From: Mycobacterium paraseoulense
Lineage (GTDB): Bacteria > Actinomycetota > Actinomycetes > Mycobacteriales > Mycobacteriaceae
Length of the DNA: 64,000 nucleotides
Assembly: GCF_010731655.1 (NCBI RefSeq)
Contig: NZ_AP022619.1
Location: forward strand, 4,836,001-4,900,000
Reading direction: 5' to 3'
Shown piece by piece: positions 52,432-61,863 of the stretch. Position 1 is the stretch's first letter; every line of letters starts with the position of its first letter. The notes beneath the pieces were generated by a model. It searched no databases and was not told where the DNA came from. It saw only the letters and a list, made by a program, of their open reading frames with translations. Position numbers and translations under genes: made by a program.

Positions 52432-52872
52432 ATGGCCCTCAGGATTGGCGAGCTTGCCGGTGCAACCGGGACGACGGCGCCGACCATTCGCTACTACGAA
52501 CAGATCGGTCTGCTGCCCCACCCGCGGCGGGTCGGCGGTCAGCGTCGGTATGACGACGACGATGTGCGGCGGGTGACTTTCATTCGACGCTGCCGGGATC
52601 TTGATTTTTCGGTCGAGCAGGTCCGCGCTCTCGTCGAACTCACGCACGATGCTGATCGGTCCTGCGTTGAGGCCCGTGACCTGGCGGAGCTCCACCTCAC
52701 CGCGGTGCGGGCAAAGCTCGCGGACTTGCGAACGCTGGAAAGCCGCATCGCCGAATTGATCGTGACCTCGAAGGCTGACTGCGATGGCCGGCCCGCCACG
52801 GAATGCGTTGTGCTGGAAGGGCTGTCCCGACCCTGCGCTACGACCCGGGTCACGTCCCCGGATTTTCGATGA
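52432..52872 (+). CDS. MerR-family regulator
   Basis: 146-aa regulator: winged helix (RIGELAGATGTTAPTIRYYE), then the dimer helix and Cys at 78, 117, 125 and 135. The Cys78 and C-terminal CDG...ECVVLEGL arrangement resembles metal-sensing members, and the partner gene also has a CC motif. ATG 52432 starts the domain exactly. Its 3' end overlaps the convergent SRPBCC gene by 23 bases. Confidence 0.88.
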   Translation: MALRIGELAGATGTTAPTIRYYEQIGLLPHPRRVGGQRRYDDDDVRRVTFIRRCRDLDFSVEQVRALVELTHDADRSCVEARDLAELHLTAVRAKLADLRTLESRIAELIVTSKADCDGRPATECVVLEGLSRPCATTRVTSPDFR

Positions 52873-53347
52873 GCCGCTTGAGATAGCGCAGCTCGGTTCG
52901 GGTGTGCTCGCGATCCTTCTCGATGCCGTGCAGCAGGTGCACGAAGGCGAACGCCGCGATGCGCCCCAACAAGTGGCGTGGGAACGTGGCCCACACCCGC
53001 GCGCTGACCCGGGTGCTGGCCCCGTCGCTCGGCTCGACGCGCCAGGTCACGCCCTCACCCACCGGCAGCGAAACGCCGAACCAGCGATACCGCGCGTCGG
53101 CTTCCCAGGTGACCGCCGTGCCCGGGTCCACAGCGGTGATGGTCCCCTCGGCCACCCCGGGTATCCCGCCGATTTTTTCCGCGATCCGCAGTCGCGCGCC
53201 GACCTCTGTCGCCGGCAGCGAGTCCAGGTGCTCGAGGCTTTTGTGCTCGCTGTTGGAAGCCAACCACCAGCGGTCGATGTCGCGGAGCACATTCCATACC
53301 TGTGCGTGTGGTGCTGCTATCAAGACCGATTCGCTGAACTCGAACAC
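52850..53347 (-). CDS. SRPBCC (START-like) family protein
   Basis: 165-aa polyketide cyclase/START-type fold (FEFSESVLIAAPHAQVWNVL, DIDRWWLAS, then AVTWEADARYRWFGV). Such proteins bind hydrophobic ligands in a cavity. ATG 53347 start. It lies 119 bases upstream-facing from the next P450 gene on the same strand. Ligand unknown. Confidence 0.8.
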   Translation of the reverse strand: MFEFSESVLIAAPHAQVWNVLRDIDRWWLASNSEHKSLEHLDSLPATEVGARLRIAEKIGGIPGVAEGTITAVDPGTAVTWEADARYRWFGVSLPVGEGVTWRVEPSDGASTRVSARVWATFPRHLLGRIAAFAFVHLLHGIEKDREHTRTELRYLKRLIENPGT

Positions 53348-53466
53348 CTTGAACTCCCTCCGTTGCTTTTCGACCCCTATTCCTCGACATTAGTTCATTA
53401 ATGCGCATATATGAATATCTGTCCCGTTGGTCGAGTTCCGGCCGTTCGGCCGGCGGGCACCAGGGC

Positions 53467-54711
53467 CTAGTGGGTCCGCGCGCCGCGGTAGTCGACCTGC
53501 CAGTGCTTGATGCCGTTGATGAACGACGACCGCAGCCGCTCGGGATTCGCCAGGGGAGTCAGGTCGGGCACGTGATCGGCGAGCGCATTGAACATCAGGT
53601 CGATCGTCATGCGCGCCAGGTTGGCGCCGATGCAGTAGTGCGCACCGGTGCCGCCGAAACCCACGTGCGGGTTCGGGCTGCGCAATACGTCGAAGGTGTA
53701 CGGGGCATCGAAGACCTCTTCGTCGAAGTTGGCCGAGCGGTAGAACAGCACCACCCGCTGGCCCTCGGCGATCCGGACACCGCCGAGCTCGGTGTCGGCG
53801 AGCGCGGTGCGCTGAAACGCAGTGATCGGTGTCGCCCAACGGATTATCTCGTCGGCCGCCGTCTTGGGTCGCCGCGCCCTGAACAGCTCCCACTGCGCCG
53901 GATGATCGGTGAAGGCCATCATCCCCTGGGTGATCGAGTTCCGCGTCGTCTCGTTTCCGGCGACGGCCAGGGTGACCACGAACATGCCGAACTCCGCCTC
54001 CGAGAGGCGCTGGCCCTCGGCGTCCGCGCGGATCAGCGTCGTGACGATGTCGTCGCCCGGCTCGTCCCGCTTGCGGGCCGCCAGTTGCATTGCGTACCAC
54101 ATCAATTCGCCCGCCGACGTCAGCGCATCGTTGCCGGCGAACTCCGGATCGTCGCCGCCGATCATGTTGTTCGTCCAGTCGAACAGCTTGCCGTAGTCCT
54201 CGGGCGGAACACCGAGCAGCCCGCAAATGGCCTGCAGCGGTAACTCGCAGGCCACCTGGCGGACGAAGTCGCCCGAACCGGCCGCCGCCGCTTCGGTCAC
54301 GATGCGGCCCGCCCGCTCGGAGAGTTCGGTGCGCAGCCGCTCCACCGCGCGGGGCGTGAAGGCCCGCGAGACGATCTTGCGCAACCGGCTGTGTTCGGGG
54401 TCGTCCATCATGATCATCGACGCCCGGCCCGCCGCAATCTGGCCGGCCGCCACGTCGTCGCGGTAACGCGGCACGATCGACTTGGCCGCCGAGGAGAAGA
54501 CGTCGCTGCGCAGCGAGACCTCGCGGACGTCGCGGTGCTTGGTCACCACCCAGTAGCCACCGTCACCGAATCCGCCCGCGCCGGGCACCTGCTCGTTCCA
54601 CCAGATCGGTTCCGTTGCGCGCAGTTCGGCGAACTCTTGCACCGGCAACCGGTGGGCGTAGATGTCGGGATCGGTGAAGTCAAAGCCCGGCGGGAGGTTC
54701 GGTGCGGCCAT
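53467..54711 (-). CDS. Cytochrome P450, CYP125/CYP142-like
   Basis: 414-aa P450. The N-terminal LPPGFDFTDPDIYAHRLPV and NEQVPGAGGFGDGGYWVVTK strongly recall CYP125, the cholesterol C26-terminal oxidase. I-helix VTLAVAGNETTRNSITQGM (Asn-Glu-Thr-Thr) and heme loop GFGGTGAHYCIGANLARM are intact. ATG 54711 is chosen, 54726 is possible. CYP125 itself lies in the cholesterol (Rv3545c) region in H37Rv, so this is probably a paralogue; a sterol-like substrate is a guess. Confidence 0.88.
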   Translation of the reverse strand: MAAPNLPPGFDFTDPDIYAHRLPVQEFAELRATEPIWWNEQVPGAGGFGDGGYWVVTKHRDVREVSLRSDVFSSAAKSIVPRYRDDVAAGQIAAGRASMIMMDDPEHSRLRKIVSRAFTPRAVERLRTELSERAGRIVTEAAAAGSGDFVRQVACELPLQAICGLLGVPPEDYGKLFDWTNNMIGGDDPEFAGNDALTSAGELMWYAMQLAARKRDEPGDDIVTTLIRADAEGQRLSEAEFGMFVVTLAVAGNETTRNSITQGMMAFTDHPAQWELFRARRPKTAADEIIRWATPITAFQRTALADTELGGVRIAEGQRVVLFYRSANFDEEVFDAPYTFDVLRSPNPHVGFGGTGAHYCIGANLARMTIDLMFNALADHVPDLTPLANPERLRSSFINGIKHWQVDYRGARTH

Positions 54712-54809
54712 CGGAGTTCTCCTCACGCGTGCCTATTGGGATCGGTAGCAAACCCCGCGTGTCTTACTGCCAGCACCATAAAGCCGAGCATGGAAGAAGA
54801 GAAGCCTCC

Positions 54810-55217
54810 ATGAGAATCACAGCGATGGCCGCCGCCGGCCTGACGGTCGCCATGATCGTGACGGCTTGCCCCGCGCACGCCGACGCGACGGCGCCGGCCG
54901 CTTTCGGCCACGGTTACCGGCTGGAGCCACCCCCCGCACCCGACCCCGAGGCCGAGGTCGCAGAGCTGCAGCGGCAGGTGAACGAGCTGCACGACAACTG
55001 GGACAACCTCACCCCGGCGCAACGACAACAACGGCTGACTCAGCTTCAGCAGCAGGCCACCACGGTGTCCAACGACGCGCAAAACCTGCCTCCGGCGCAG
55101 CGGCCCGGGGTGGAATTGCGGCTGTTGCAAACCATGGCTGCGCTGTTCGACCTGGTGAGAAAGGCGCAGGGGCCCAATCAGCCGTGCTATTTCCCCGCGT
55201 GCCTGCCAGGCCTCTGA
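54810..55217 (+). CDS. Small secreted protein
   Basis: 135-aa exported protein: signal peptide ending near ACPAHA (residue 24), a Pro-rich stretch, a Gln-rich coiled-coil-like helix (VAELQRQVNELHDNWDNL, QRQQRLTQLQQQ) and a C-terminal CYFPACLPGL with two Cys. Family not recognised. Its stop overlaps the FUSC gene end by 31 bases, convergent. Confidence 0.7.
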   Translation: MRITAMAAAGLTVAMIVTACPAHADATAPAAFGHGYRLEPPPAPDPEAEVAELQRQVNELHDNWDNLTPAQRQQRLTQLQQQATTVSNDAQNLPPAQRPGVELRLLQTMAALFDLVRKAQGPNQPCYFPACLPGL

Positions 55218-57430
55218 AATCCGTGAGACCCGGCGCCGGCGGTTTCGCGCCCGCCGAGGTTGGTGGCCGCGGTCACGACGGCCCGCTCGATCTGGCGGAG
55301 CGCGTGCACCGCGGTGAGGAATCGTCGGGTGTCGGGCCCCGGTTGGCCGAGTGACCCGCCTTCCCCGTCGCGCTGACGGGCCAGGGTTTCGGCGTTGTCG
55401 AGGTCGTCGGCCGCCGAGATGATCGTCGGCCGCTGTCCGGTCCCGATGGCGGCGGCCAGCGCATCGATGTTGCGCCGCGTCTGGGCCGCGGCGGCCGAGA
55501 AGGCTTGTTCCACTTCAACGGCGAGCGGTTGCGACCACACCGGGTCCTGATACTGCTCGCTGCTGCGCGCCAGGCTGCGGCCGTACCGGTCGCACGCGGC
55601 GAAGATGCGCAGCGCGCGGCGAATGCTGCGCCGTCCGGCCAGGCCGGCGACACCCGCCAGCAGCGGCTTGGCGGTGACCCGGAATTGCTGCAGGTCCCGG
55701 TCGAGCCGGCGTGCCTGCTCGGACGGGCTCAGGCTCTCCTGCGCGCCGAACATCGTTGCGGTGGACACGTCGATCAGCGCCGACAGGGTGGCCAGAAAAG
55801 TCCGGGTGTCCTCACGGATGGCGGTCCTGGTGTGCGTCGGCAGCACGACGACCGCCACGGTCGCCCCGATGACCGCGCCGATCGCGGTCTCTTCGATCCG
55901 CAACATCAGTACGCCGAAAGAGAATTGGCCGAGCAGGCCGTACAGCAACGCCAACATGGTGGTGATCCAGAAGGTCATCAGGCTGTAGGTGACCGTCATG
56001 AAATAGAAGGCGCAGAACAGGCACACGAAGATCCCGGTGAGCGCGGCGGCCTTATCGCCGGCCAGCAGCGTGGCCACCAGCACGCCGCAGGGCACGCCGA
56101 GCAGGGTGCCGAGCAGGCGTTGCCATCCTTTGGTCAGGGTCTCGCCCCACGAGTTGGTTCCGGCGAAGATGACGAACGCGGCGATCACCGCCCAATACCA
56201 GCGGGCCGGAGACACCAGCTCGCCGACGACGATGGCCAGCACCGCGGCGACGGTGACCTGAATGGCCTGCCGGGTGGTCGGCCGGAGACCCTTGATTTCC
56301 GCTTCTTCGGGTCCGGCGATGGGTGCGTCATCGGATGCCGGCGGCCGCTCGCTGTCCGCGGCCTCCACGGTTTCGCCGGCGGTGACCGCGCGGTCGACGA
56401 TGGCCCGGACGTCGGAAGTCGCTGTGGCGGCGTTGATTATCGCCAGGGCGAGCCGGCGCACGGCGACGCCGCCGGGGTCGTCGCCCGCGGGACCGCACTG
56501 CTCGTCCAATAGCCGCTGCGCCTGGTCTGCGGCCCGCCGGAGGCCATCGGGCTCGGGAAGGCGGATGGCCCGTGCCAGCCGGGAGAGCGCGTCGACGAGG
56601 GCGGCCCGGGTGGGGCCGGGGATGGCGCCCGGGGTCTCGGGGGCCGCCGCGGCGGCCCGCCGGCCGGCCGTGGCCACCCATTCGATCGCCAGTTCGGCGT
56701 CCAGCAGCCAGGGGGCCAATTGTTCGGCGGTGACGCCCGGCCACAGCGTGGCGGGGTCGGCCTTGTCCTCGATCTGGCTCTGCACCATCAGGGCGGTCTC
56801 GTTGAGCCGAAGGGTGCGCGCCCGCATGCGGCGCCGGCGTCGTTCGTCGAGGTGGCCGGTGCGCACCACTTCGGCCGTGGTGTCCACGACGATCGCCATG
56901 CGCGCCCGCAGCGCCCGGATGGTGGCACGCAGCACCCGCTCGGGCCGATCGGGCATGACGTAGGTGGTCATCACGAAGGTGCACACGGTGCCCACCGCGA
57001 CCGCCCCGATCATCCACGGCAGCTCCGAAATGCGCGCTCGCAGATACAACGTGAAGAAGTAGGACATGAACGCGACCATGCCCAGCGCCCTGCCCCGCGC
57101 CCCGAACCGGCGGACGTACGCGGCGGTGAACACGACCACCACGAACACCGCGTCGCTGACCAGCTGGTGGGACGCGAGCACCGCGGCGGCCGTGATGGAC
57201 ACCGCGGCGGGCAGGGGCAACAGCGCCATGGTGATCCGCTGCCGGCGCGGGTCGGGCTCGTTGACGGATCGCGACGCGACCATCGTGATGACGACGCCCA
57301 GCAACGCGACGGTCAGCGGCTGTCCCGTCGCCCGGGTCACGGCGTAGAGGGCCAGCAGCGAACAGCCGAGCGCGGCCGTCGTCCGCGTCGCCATCCGCAG
57401 CCGAAGCAAACCGGGATCCGAGCCGATCAC
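55187..57430 (-). CDS. FUSC-family inner membrane protein
   Basis: About 747-aa protein with two sets of membrane helices (near the N-terminus, and about 410-560) separated by cytosolic regions, the FUSC/aromatic acid exporter layout (QAIQVTVAAVLAIVVGELVS, FWITTMLALLYGLLGQFSF). Start uncertain: GTG 57430 is the first normal start codon with protein-like sequence after it. However, coding-like sequence continues back to an ATA codon at 57463 that has AGAAGGGGG at ideal distance; ATG 57535 is a third choice. Substrate unknown. Confidence 0.8.
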   Translation of the reverse strand: MIGSDPGLLRLRMATRTTAALGCSLLALYAVTRATGQPLTVALLGVVITMVASRSVNEPDPRRQRITMALLPLPAAVSITAAAVLASHQLVSDAVFVVVVFTAAYVRRFGARGRALGMVAFMSYFFTLYLRARISELPWMIGAVAVGTVCTFVMTTYVMPDRPERVLRATIRALRARMAIVVDTTAEVVRTGHLDERRRRRMRARTLRLNETALMVQSQIEDKADPATLWPGVTAEQLAPWLLDAELAIEWVATAGRRAAAAAPETPGAIPGPTRAALVDALSRLARAIRLPEPDGLRRAADQAQRLLDEQCGPAGDDPGGVAVRRLALAIINAATATSDVRAIVDRAVTAGETVEAADSERPPASDDAPIAGPEEAEIKGLRPTTRQAIQVTVAAVLAIVVGELVSPARWYWAVIAAFVIFAGTNSWGETLTKGWQRLLGTLLGVPCGVLVATLLAGDKAAALTGIFVCLFCAFYFMTVTYSLMTFWITTMLALLYGLLGQFSFGVLMLRIEETAIGAVIGATVAVVVLPTHTRTAIREDTRTFLATLSALIDVSTATMFGAQESLSPSEQARRLDRDLQQFRVTAKPLLAGVAGLAGRRSIRRALRIFAACDRYGRSLARSSEQYQDPVWSQPLAVEVEQAFSAAAAQTRRNIDALAAAIGTGQRPTIISAADDLDNAETLARQRDGEGGSLGQPGPDTRRFLTAVHALRQIERAVVTAATNLGGRETAGAGSHGFQRPGRHAGK

Positions 57431-57536
57431 CCAGTTGCCGGCTTGTTCGTAAAGAACGGTTATCGCCGCGCCCCCTTCTCGCCCGCCGGACCAACCATGG
57501 TTACCCGGACTTCGGCACAGGCTAGTCTTCGACATC

Positions 57537-58616
57537 GTGACAGCGCCGACGCGGGCGAAGCTGGCCGACGGCCGTGACCTGCTGTTCTTCGCGCTGCCCG
57601 GCCATCGCCCGGCGCCGGTCGAGGATCGCAGGCCGCTGCCGGCGCCCGGCGGGCAGCAGACCGAGCTCCGGTTCGACCAGACCACGGGGCAGTGGGTGAT
57701 CGTCGCGGCGCTGCGCCAAGACCGCACCTACAAGCCGCCCGCCGACCAGTGCCCGCTGTGCCCGGGCCCGACGGGGCTGACCAGCGAGGTGCCCGCCCCC
57801 GACTACGACGTCGTCGTCTTCGAGAACCGGTTCCCCAGCCTGGCCGGCTCCGGGCCGGCGCTTGCGCCCGCCGGTGACGGCTTCGTGTCCGCCCCGGGGC
57901 AGGGCCGCTGCGAGGTGATCTGCTTCTCCAGCGACCACACCGGCTCGTTCGCGGGGCTGGAACCGGCGCACGCCCGGCTGGTCATCGAGGCATGGCGGCA
58001 CCGCACCGGCGACCTGATGGCCGCGCCGGGGATCGAGCAGGTCTTCTGTTTCGAGAACCGCGGCGAGGAGATCGGGGTGACGCTGACCCACCCGCACGGG
58101 CAGATCTACGGCTATCCGTACCTGACGCCGCGCACCGCCGCCATGCTGGACCGGGCGCGCCGGCACCGGACACGCCACGGCACCAACCTCTTCGGCGACC
58201 TGCTGGCCGGCGAAGTCGCCGACGGCAGCCGGATCGTCGCGCGCGACGACCTGTTCACCGCGTTCGTGCCGTTCGCCGCGCGCTGGCCGGTCGAGGTGCA
58301 CATCTACCCGAACAGGTTTGTGCGCAACATCGTCGACCTCGACGAGGACGAACTGGACGGGTTCGCGCGGGCCTACCTCGACGTGCTGCGGAGGTTCGAC
58401 CGGATGTATGCCTCACCGCTGCCGTACATTTCGGCACTGCACCAGTACACCGACGCCGAAGCCCAGGCCGACGGCTACTTCCACGTCGAGCTGATGTCGA
58501 TCCGGCGCAGCGCCACCAAGCTCAAGTATCTGGCGGCCTCCGAGTCTGCGATGGACGCATTCATCAGCGATGTCACGCCCGAGAGCGTGGCGCGGCGGCT
58601 CAGGGATCTGGGATGA
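57537..58616 (+). CDS. galT: Galactose-1-phosphate uridylyltransferase
   Basis: 359-aa GalT of the Leloir pathway. Zinc and active-site motifs: CPLCPGP near 75, [10 protein letters not shown] near 100, and [12 protein letters not shown] near 187 with the His-Pro-His catalytic site; also HVELMSIRR towards the end. GTG 57537 start. In H37Rv this gene is annotated as two pieces, galTa and galTb; here the frame is uninterrupted. It overlaps galK by 4 bases. Confidence 0.95.
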   Translation: MTAPTRAKLADGRDLLFFALPGHRPAPVEDRRPLPAPGGQQTELRFDQTTGQWVIVAALRQDRTYKPPADQCPLCPGPTGLTSEVPAPDYDVVVFENRFPSLAGSGPALAPAGDGFVSAPGQGRCEVICFSSDHTGSFAGLEPAHARLVIEAWRHRTGDLMAAPGIEQVFCFENRGEEIGVTLTHPHGQIYGYPYLTPRTAAMLDRARRHRTRHGTNLFGDLLAGEVADGSRIVARDDLFTAFVPFAARWPVEVHIYPNRFVRNIVDLDEDELDGFARAYLDVLRRFDRMYASPLPYISALHQYTDAEAQADGYFHVELMSIRRSATKLKYLAASESAMDAFISDVTPESVARRLRDLG

Positions 58617-59701
58617 CGATCCGGTACGCCGCGCCGGGCCGGATCAACCTGATCGGCGAGCACACCGACTACAACCTGGGGTTCGCGCTGCCGATCGCGT
58701 TGCCGCAGCGCACGGTGGTGACGTTCACGCCGGACCGTGGCGAGGCGATCACCGTGGTCAGCGACCACGCGGACGGGCCGGTGCGCATCCCGCTCGGCAC
58801 CGCCCCCGGCGGGGTGGCCGGCTGGGCCGCCTACGTGGCCGGGGTGATGTGGGCGCTGCGCCAGGCCGGTCACCCGGTGCCCGGCGGCGCGATGCACGTC
58901 ACCAGCGACGTCCCGATAGGGTCGGGCCTGTCCTCGTCGGCCGCGCTGGAGTGCGCGGTCCTGGGCGCGATCGCGACGGCCGCCGGTGCGCGCGTCGACC
59001 CCCGGGAACAGGCGCGGCTCGCCCAGCGCGCCGAGAACGACTACGTCGGCGCCCCAACGGGTTTGCTCGACCAGCTGGCCGCACTATTCGGCCGGCCGGC
59101 GACCGCGTTGCTGATCGACTTTCGCGATCTCACGGTCGCGCCGGTGGCCTTCGACCCCGACGCCGCCGGTGTCGCGCTGTTGCTGATCGACTCCCGCGCC
59201 CGGCACAGCCACGCCGGCGGCGACTATGCCGCACGCCGCGCGTCGTGCGAGCGGGCGGCCGCGGATCTCGGTGCGTCCTCGCTGCGCGAGGTCCAGGACC
59301 GCGGGCCGTCCGCCGTCGCCGCGGTGCGCGACCCGGTCGACGCCCGCCGGGCCCGCCACGTGCTGAGCGAGAACCAGCGGGTGATCGATTGTGTTGCGGC
59401 GCTGCAGCGTTCGGACTTCGCCGGGGCCGGGCGGATCTTCACCGCCTCGCACGCGTCCATGCGCAACGATTTCGGAATCACCACGGGGCACATCGACCTG
59501 ATCGCCGACACCGCGGTACGCGCGGGCGCGCTGGGTGCCCGCATGACCGGTGGGGGGTTCGGGGGCTGCGTGATCGCGCTGGTGCCGGCCGACCGCGCCG
59601 ACGCGGTCGGCGAGGCGGTGCGAAGCGCCGTGGCCGCCGCCGGTCTCGAGCCGCCGGTCATCACCCGCACCCGCGCCGCCGCCGGCGCGGGGCCCGGGTG
59701 A
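58613..59701 (+). CDS. galK: Galactokinase
   Basis: 362-aa GHMP kinase. The galactokinase signature [19 protein letters not shown] is at 9-27; the phosphate loop [15 protein letters not shown] is near 99; the third motif [16 protein letters not shown] is near 305. ATG 58613 overlaps the galT stop (ATGA). Works with GalT to turn galactose into UDP-galactose precursors for arabinogalactan and other glycans. Confidence 0.95.
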   Translation: MTIRYAAPGRINLIGEHTDYNLGFALPIALPQRTVVTFTPDRGEAITVVSDHADGPVRIPLGTAPGGVAGWAAYVAGVMWALRQAGHPVPGGAMHVTSDVPIGSGLSSSAALECAVLGAIATAAGARVDPREQARLAQRAENDYVGAPTGLLDQLAALFGRPATALLIDFRDLTVAPVAFDPDAAGVALLLIDSRARHSHAGGDYAARRASCERAAADLGASSLREVQDRGPSAVAAVRDPVDARRARHVLSENQRVIDCVAALQRSDFAGAGRIFTASHASMRNDFGITTGHIDLIADTAVRAGALGARMTGGGFGGCVIALVPADRADAVGEAVRSAVAAAGLEPPVITRTRAAAGAGPG

Positions 59702-60460
59702 GTGAACGAGCCGACCGGTCACGTCGAAGTTCGGGTGTACGCCGAGCTCAACGACTTCCTGTCTTCCCAGACGCGCGGGACGACGGTGCGCCGACCGTTC
59801 CGGCCGCATCAGACCGTCAAGGACGTCCTGGAGGCGATGGGTGTCCCGCACACCGAGGTCGACCTCATCGTGGTGAACGGGTACCCGCGTGACTTCGCCT
59901 ACCGCCCGGACTTCGGCGACCGCATCGCGGCCTACCCGGTGTTCGAGGCGCTCGACGTCGGGGCGACCGCCCGGCTGCGGCCGGTGCCGTTGCGCGATCC
60001 GCGGTTCGTCGTCGACGTCAACCTGGGCAGGCTGGCCTGGCTGCTTCGCCTGCTCGGGTTCGACGTGTGGTGGTCGAACGACGCCGACGACAAGACGCTG
60101 GCCGACATCAGCGCCGAGGGGCACCGGATCCTGTTGACCCGCGATCGCGGCCTGTTGAAGCGGCGCGCCGTCACCCGCGGCCTGTTCGTTAGGTCCGGCG
60201 ACCCCGAAGAGCAGGCGCTCGACGTGCTGCGGCGGCTGGACCTGGGAGAGCGGCTGGCGCCGCTCACCCGCTGTGTGCGCTGCAACGGCGCGTTGACCCG
60301 GGTCGCCAAGCAGGAGGTGATCGACCAGTTGGAGCCGCTGACGCGCCAGTACCACGACGAGTTCAGCCGGTGCGCGGAATGCGGGCGGGTTTACTGGCCC
60401 GGGTCGCATCACGAGAAATTGGTCCGGCTCGTCGACAGGCTTCGTGACCAGCTCGGATGA
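59702..60460 (+). CDS. Mut7-C RNase-like protein with ubiquitin-like N-terminus
   Basis: 252-aa protein. Residues 1-90 form a ubiquitin/MoaD-like fold (VEVRVYAELNDFLSSQ, VDLIVVNGYP). Residues 95-252 are the Mut7-C domain: FVVDVNLGRLAWLLRLLGFD, acidic residues in DADDKTLADI and LLTRDRGLL, and a zinc ribbon with two CxxC pairs (CVRC and CAEC). Probably an RNA-cleaving enzyme. The GTG at 59702 follows the galK stop directly, so it is in the gal operon. Confidence 0.85.
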   Translation: MNEPTGHVEVRVYAELNDFLSSQTRGTTVRRPFRPHQTVKDVLEAMGVPHTEVDLIVVNGYPRDFAYRPDFGDRIAAYPVFEALDVGATARLRPVPLRDPRFVVDVNLGRLAWLLRLLGFDVWWSNDADDKTLADISAEGHRILLTRDRGLLKRRAVTRGLFVRSGDPEEQALDVLRRLDLGERLAPLTRCVRCNGALTRVAKQEVIDQLEPLTRQYHDEFSRCAECGRVYWPGSHHEKLVRLVDRLRDQLG

Positions 60461-60499
60461 ATGCCCCCTGCGGGCATCCGGCCCCGACGGGTAGCGGCG

Positions 60500-60985
60500 C
60501 TACTCGGCCGGCGTCAGGCGCACCGCTCGCAGGTGCATCCGGTCGACCGCCTCGGCGAACTCCTCGCGCGTCGGTATGCGTTGATCGCGGAATTTCAGTC
60601 CGATCATGCGTTGCGCGCGCCGGACGCCGTAGGACTGGGCGCAGCGCAGGAAGAGGTCGGACACGGCGGCGCGGTCCGCGATGAGTTCCCCGCGCATCGC
60701 GGTGGTTTTGCCGTCGTAGACCACCCGCGCGGGTGCGCCGTCGCGGAAGTTCTGCTTCCAGCTCGCCCCGGTCAACGCGTAGAGCTGGCCGTCGATCACG
60801 TGCGCGCTGACCGGAAGCGTGAACGGCCGCCCCGATTTCCGCCCGGTGAAGCTCAACACCATCAGCTGCTTGCGGGCGGGTCCGGCGAGCGGGGTGCGAA
60901 GCAGGAAACCCATCATCGGGTTGATGACGCGCAGCAGGGCCGACGGTGGGTGCCCGGCGTCTATCGCATATTCCTGCCCTGCCAT
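60500..60985 (-). CDS. Deazaflavin-type (FDOR/nitroreductase-like) protein
   Basis: 161-aa split-barrel protein resembling the F420/flavin-dependent FDOR family (LMVLSFTGRKSGRPFTLPVS, LYALTGASWKQNFRDGAPARV). The core motif TGRKSG is typical. Substrate unknown. It lies 19 bases after the lpqN start on the same strand. Confidence 0.7.
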   Translation of the reverse strand: MAGQEYAIDAGHPPSALLRVINPMMGFLLRTPLAGPARKQLMVLSFTGRKSGRPFTLPVSAHVIDGQLYALTGASWKQNFRDGAPARVVYDGKTTAMRGELIADRAAVSDLFLRCAQSYGVRRAQRMIGLKFRDQRIPTREEFAEAVDRMHLRAVRLTPAE

Positions 60986-61004
60986 GTGCTTACCGTAGAG
61001 CCAA

Positions 61005-61676
61005 TCAGGGCGTGATGGTGGTCTGGTCGTCGATGACGTTGGTGGCGTCCATCAGCGGGCCTTGGTCGGCCTGCGGGCCCTCGGCGTTGAGCTGCAGCAC
61101 GTAGACCGCGCCCTGGCTGGGGATCACCACCGTTTTCTGCGCGATGACGCGGGTGGTGCCGTCCTTCTGGTACGTGCCGCCGAGCTGCCACGCTTGGAAG
61201 CCGCCGAGCGTGGACGCTTTGCCGTCACCGCCCTCGTATCCTGGCAGGTTCTGCACCTCGCCCGGGGCGTACTGGATGATCTTCGCCGGGTCGACGTCGC
61301 CGCTGAGCCTGGAGAACAGCGCCGTAACGGTGGGCGGGTCGGCGGGGTTGCTGGGCTGGGTCGAGACAATTCCGCCGTACGACGTGTCGGCGTTCTGGTT
61401 GAGCTGCCAGCCGGCGGGCACCGGCAGGTCGACGTTGGGGCCGGGATCGCCGTGATGGACGGGGGTCTCGGTGATGTGGTTGTCCTTGACGTAGTCGGCG
61501 ATGGTGTATTTCGCCTTCGCGGCCGGGGCTGCGCTGGTGGCGGACGTCGACGTCGATGTCGACGTGGACGTGGTCGTCGAGGTCGACGATTGATTGCCGG
61601 TCTTGTGATCGTGGCCGCAACCGGCGAGCGCCAGACTCAGTGCAACGGAAATGGTTGCTAGCGTCAAATGTTTCAT
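61005..61676 (-). CDS. lpqN: LpqN-family lipoprotein
   Basis: 223-aa lipoprotein with lipobox LALAGCGHD (Cys20), a Ser/Thr-repeat linker (TSTTTSTSTSTSTS) coded by GACGTC-like repeats, and the LpqN/LpqT domain from about 60 (YTIADYVKDNHITETPV, VPAGWQLNQNADTSYGGI). Order before the GH92 gene matches Rv0583c. The family binds envelope glycolipid partners; the exact role is uncertain. The linker repeat could vary between strains. Confidence 0.88.
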   Translation of the reverse strand: MKHLTLATISVALSLALAGCGHDHKTGNQSSTSTTTSTSTSTSTSATSAAPAAKAKYTIADYVKDNHITETPVHHGDPGPNVDLPVPAGWQLNQNADTSYGGIVSTQPSNPADPPTVTALFSRLSGDVDPAKIIQYAPGEVQNLPGYEGGDGKASTLGGFQAWQLGGTYQKDGTTRVIAQKTVVIPSQGAVYVLQLNAEGPQADQGPLMDATNVIDDQTTITP

Positions 61677-61863
61677 TATCCAATCTCCCGAAAATTGGGG
61701 CCGGTACCAGCGCCGACCACGGCGAAATGACAGTAGCCGAATTGGCGAGCAACGTTGCCGATCTTTTGATTTTTTGGCCGGATCGCGGCGGACCGCAAAT
61801 CGTTATCCAATTCGTTCACGAAAAACAGCCACCCGGTACACCGTTGTCCAGTAAGAGACAGGT

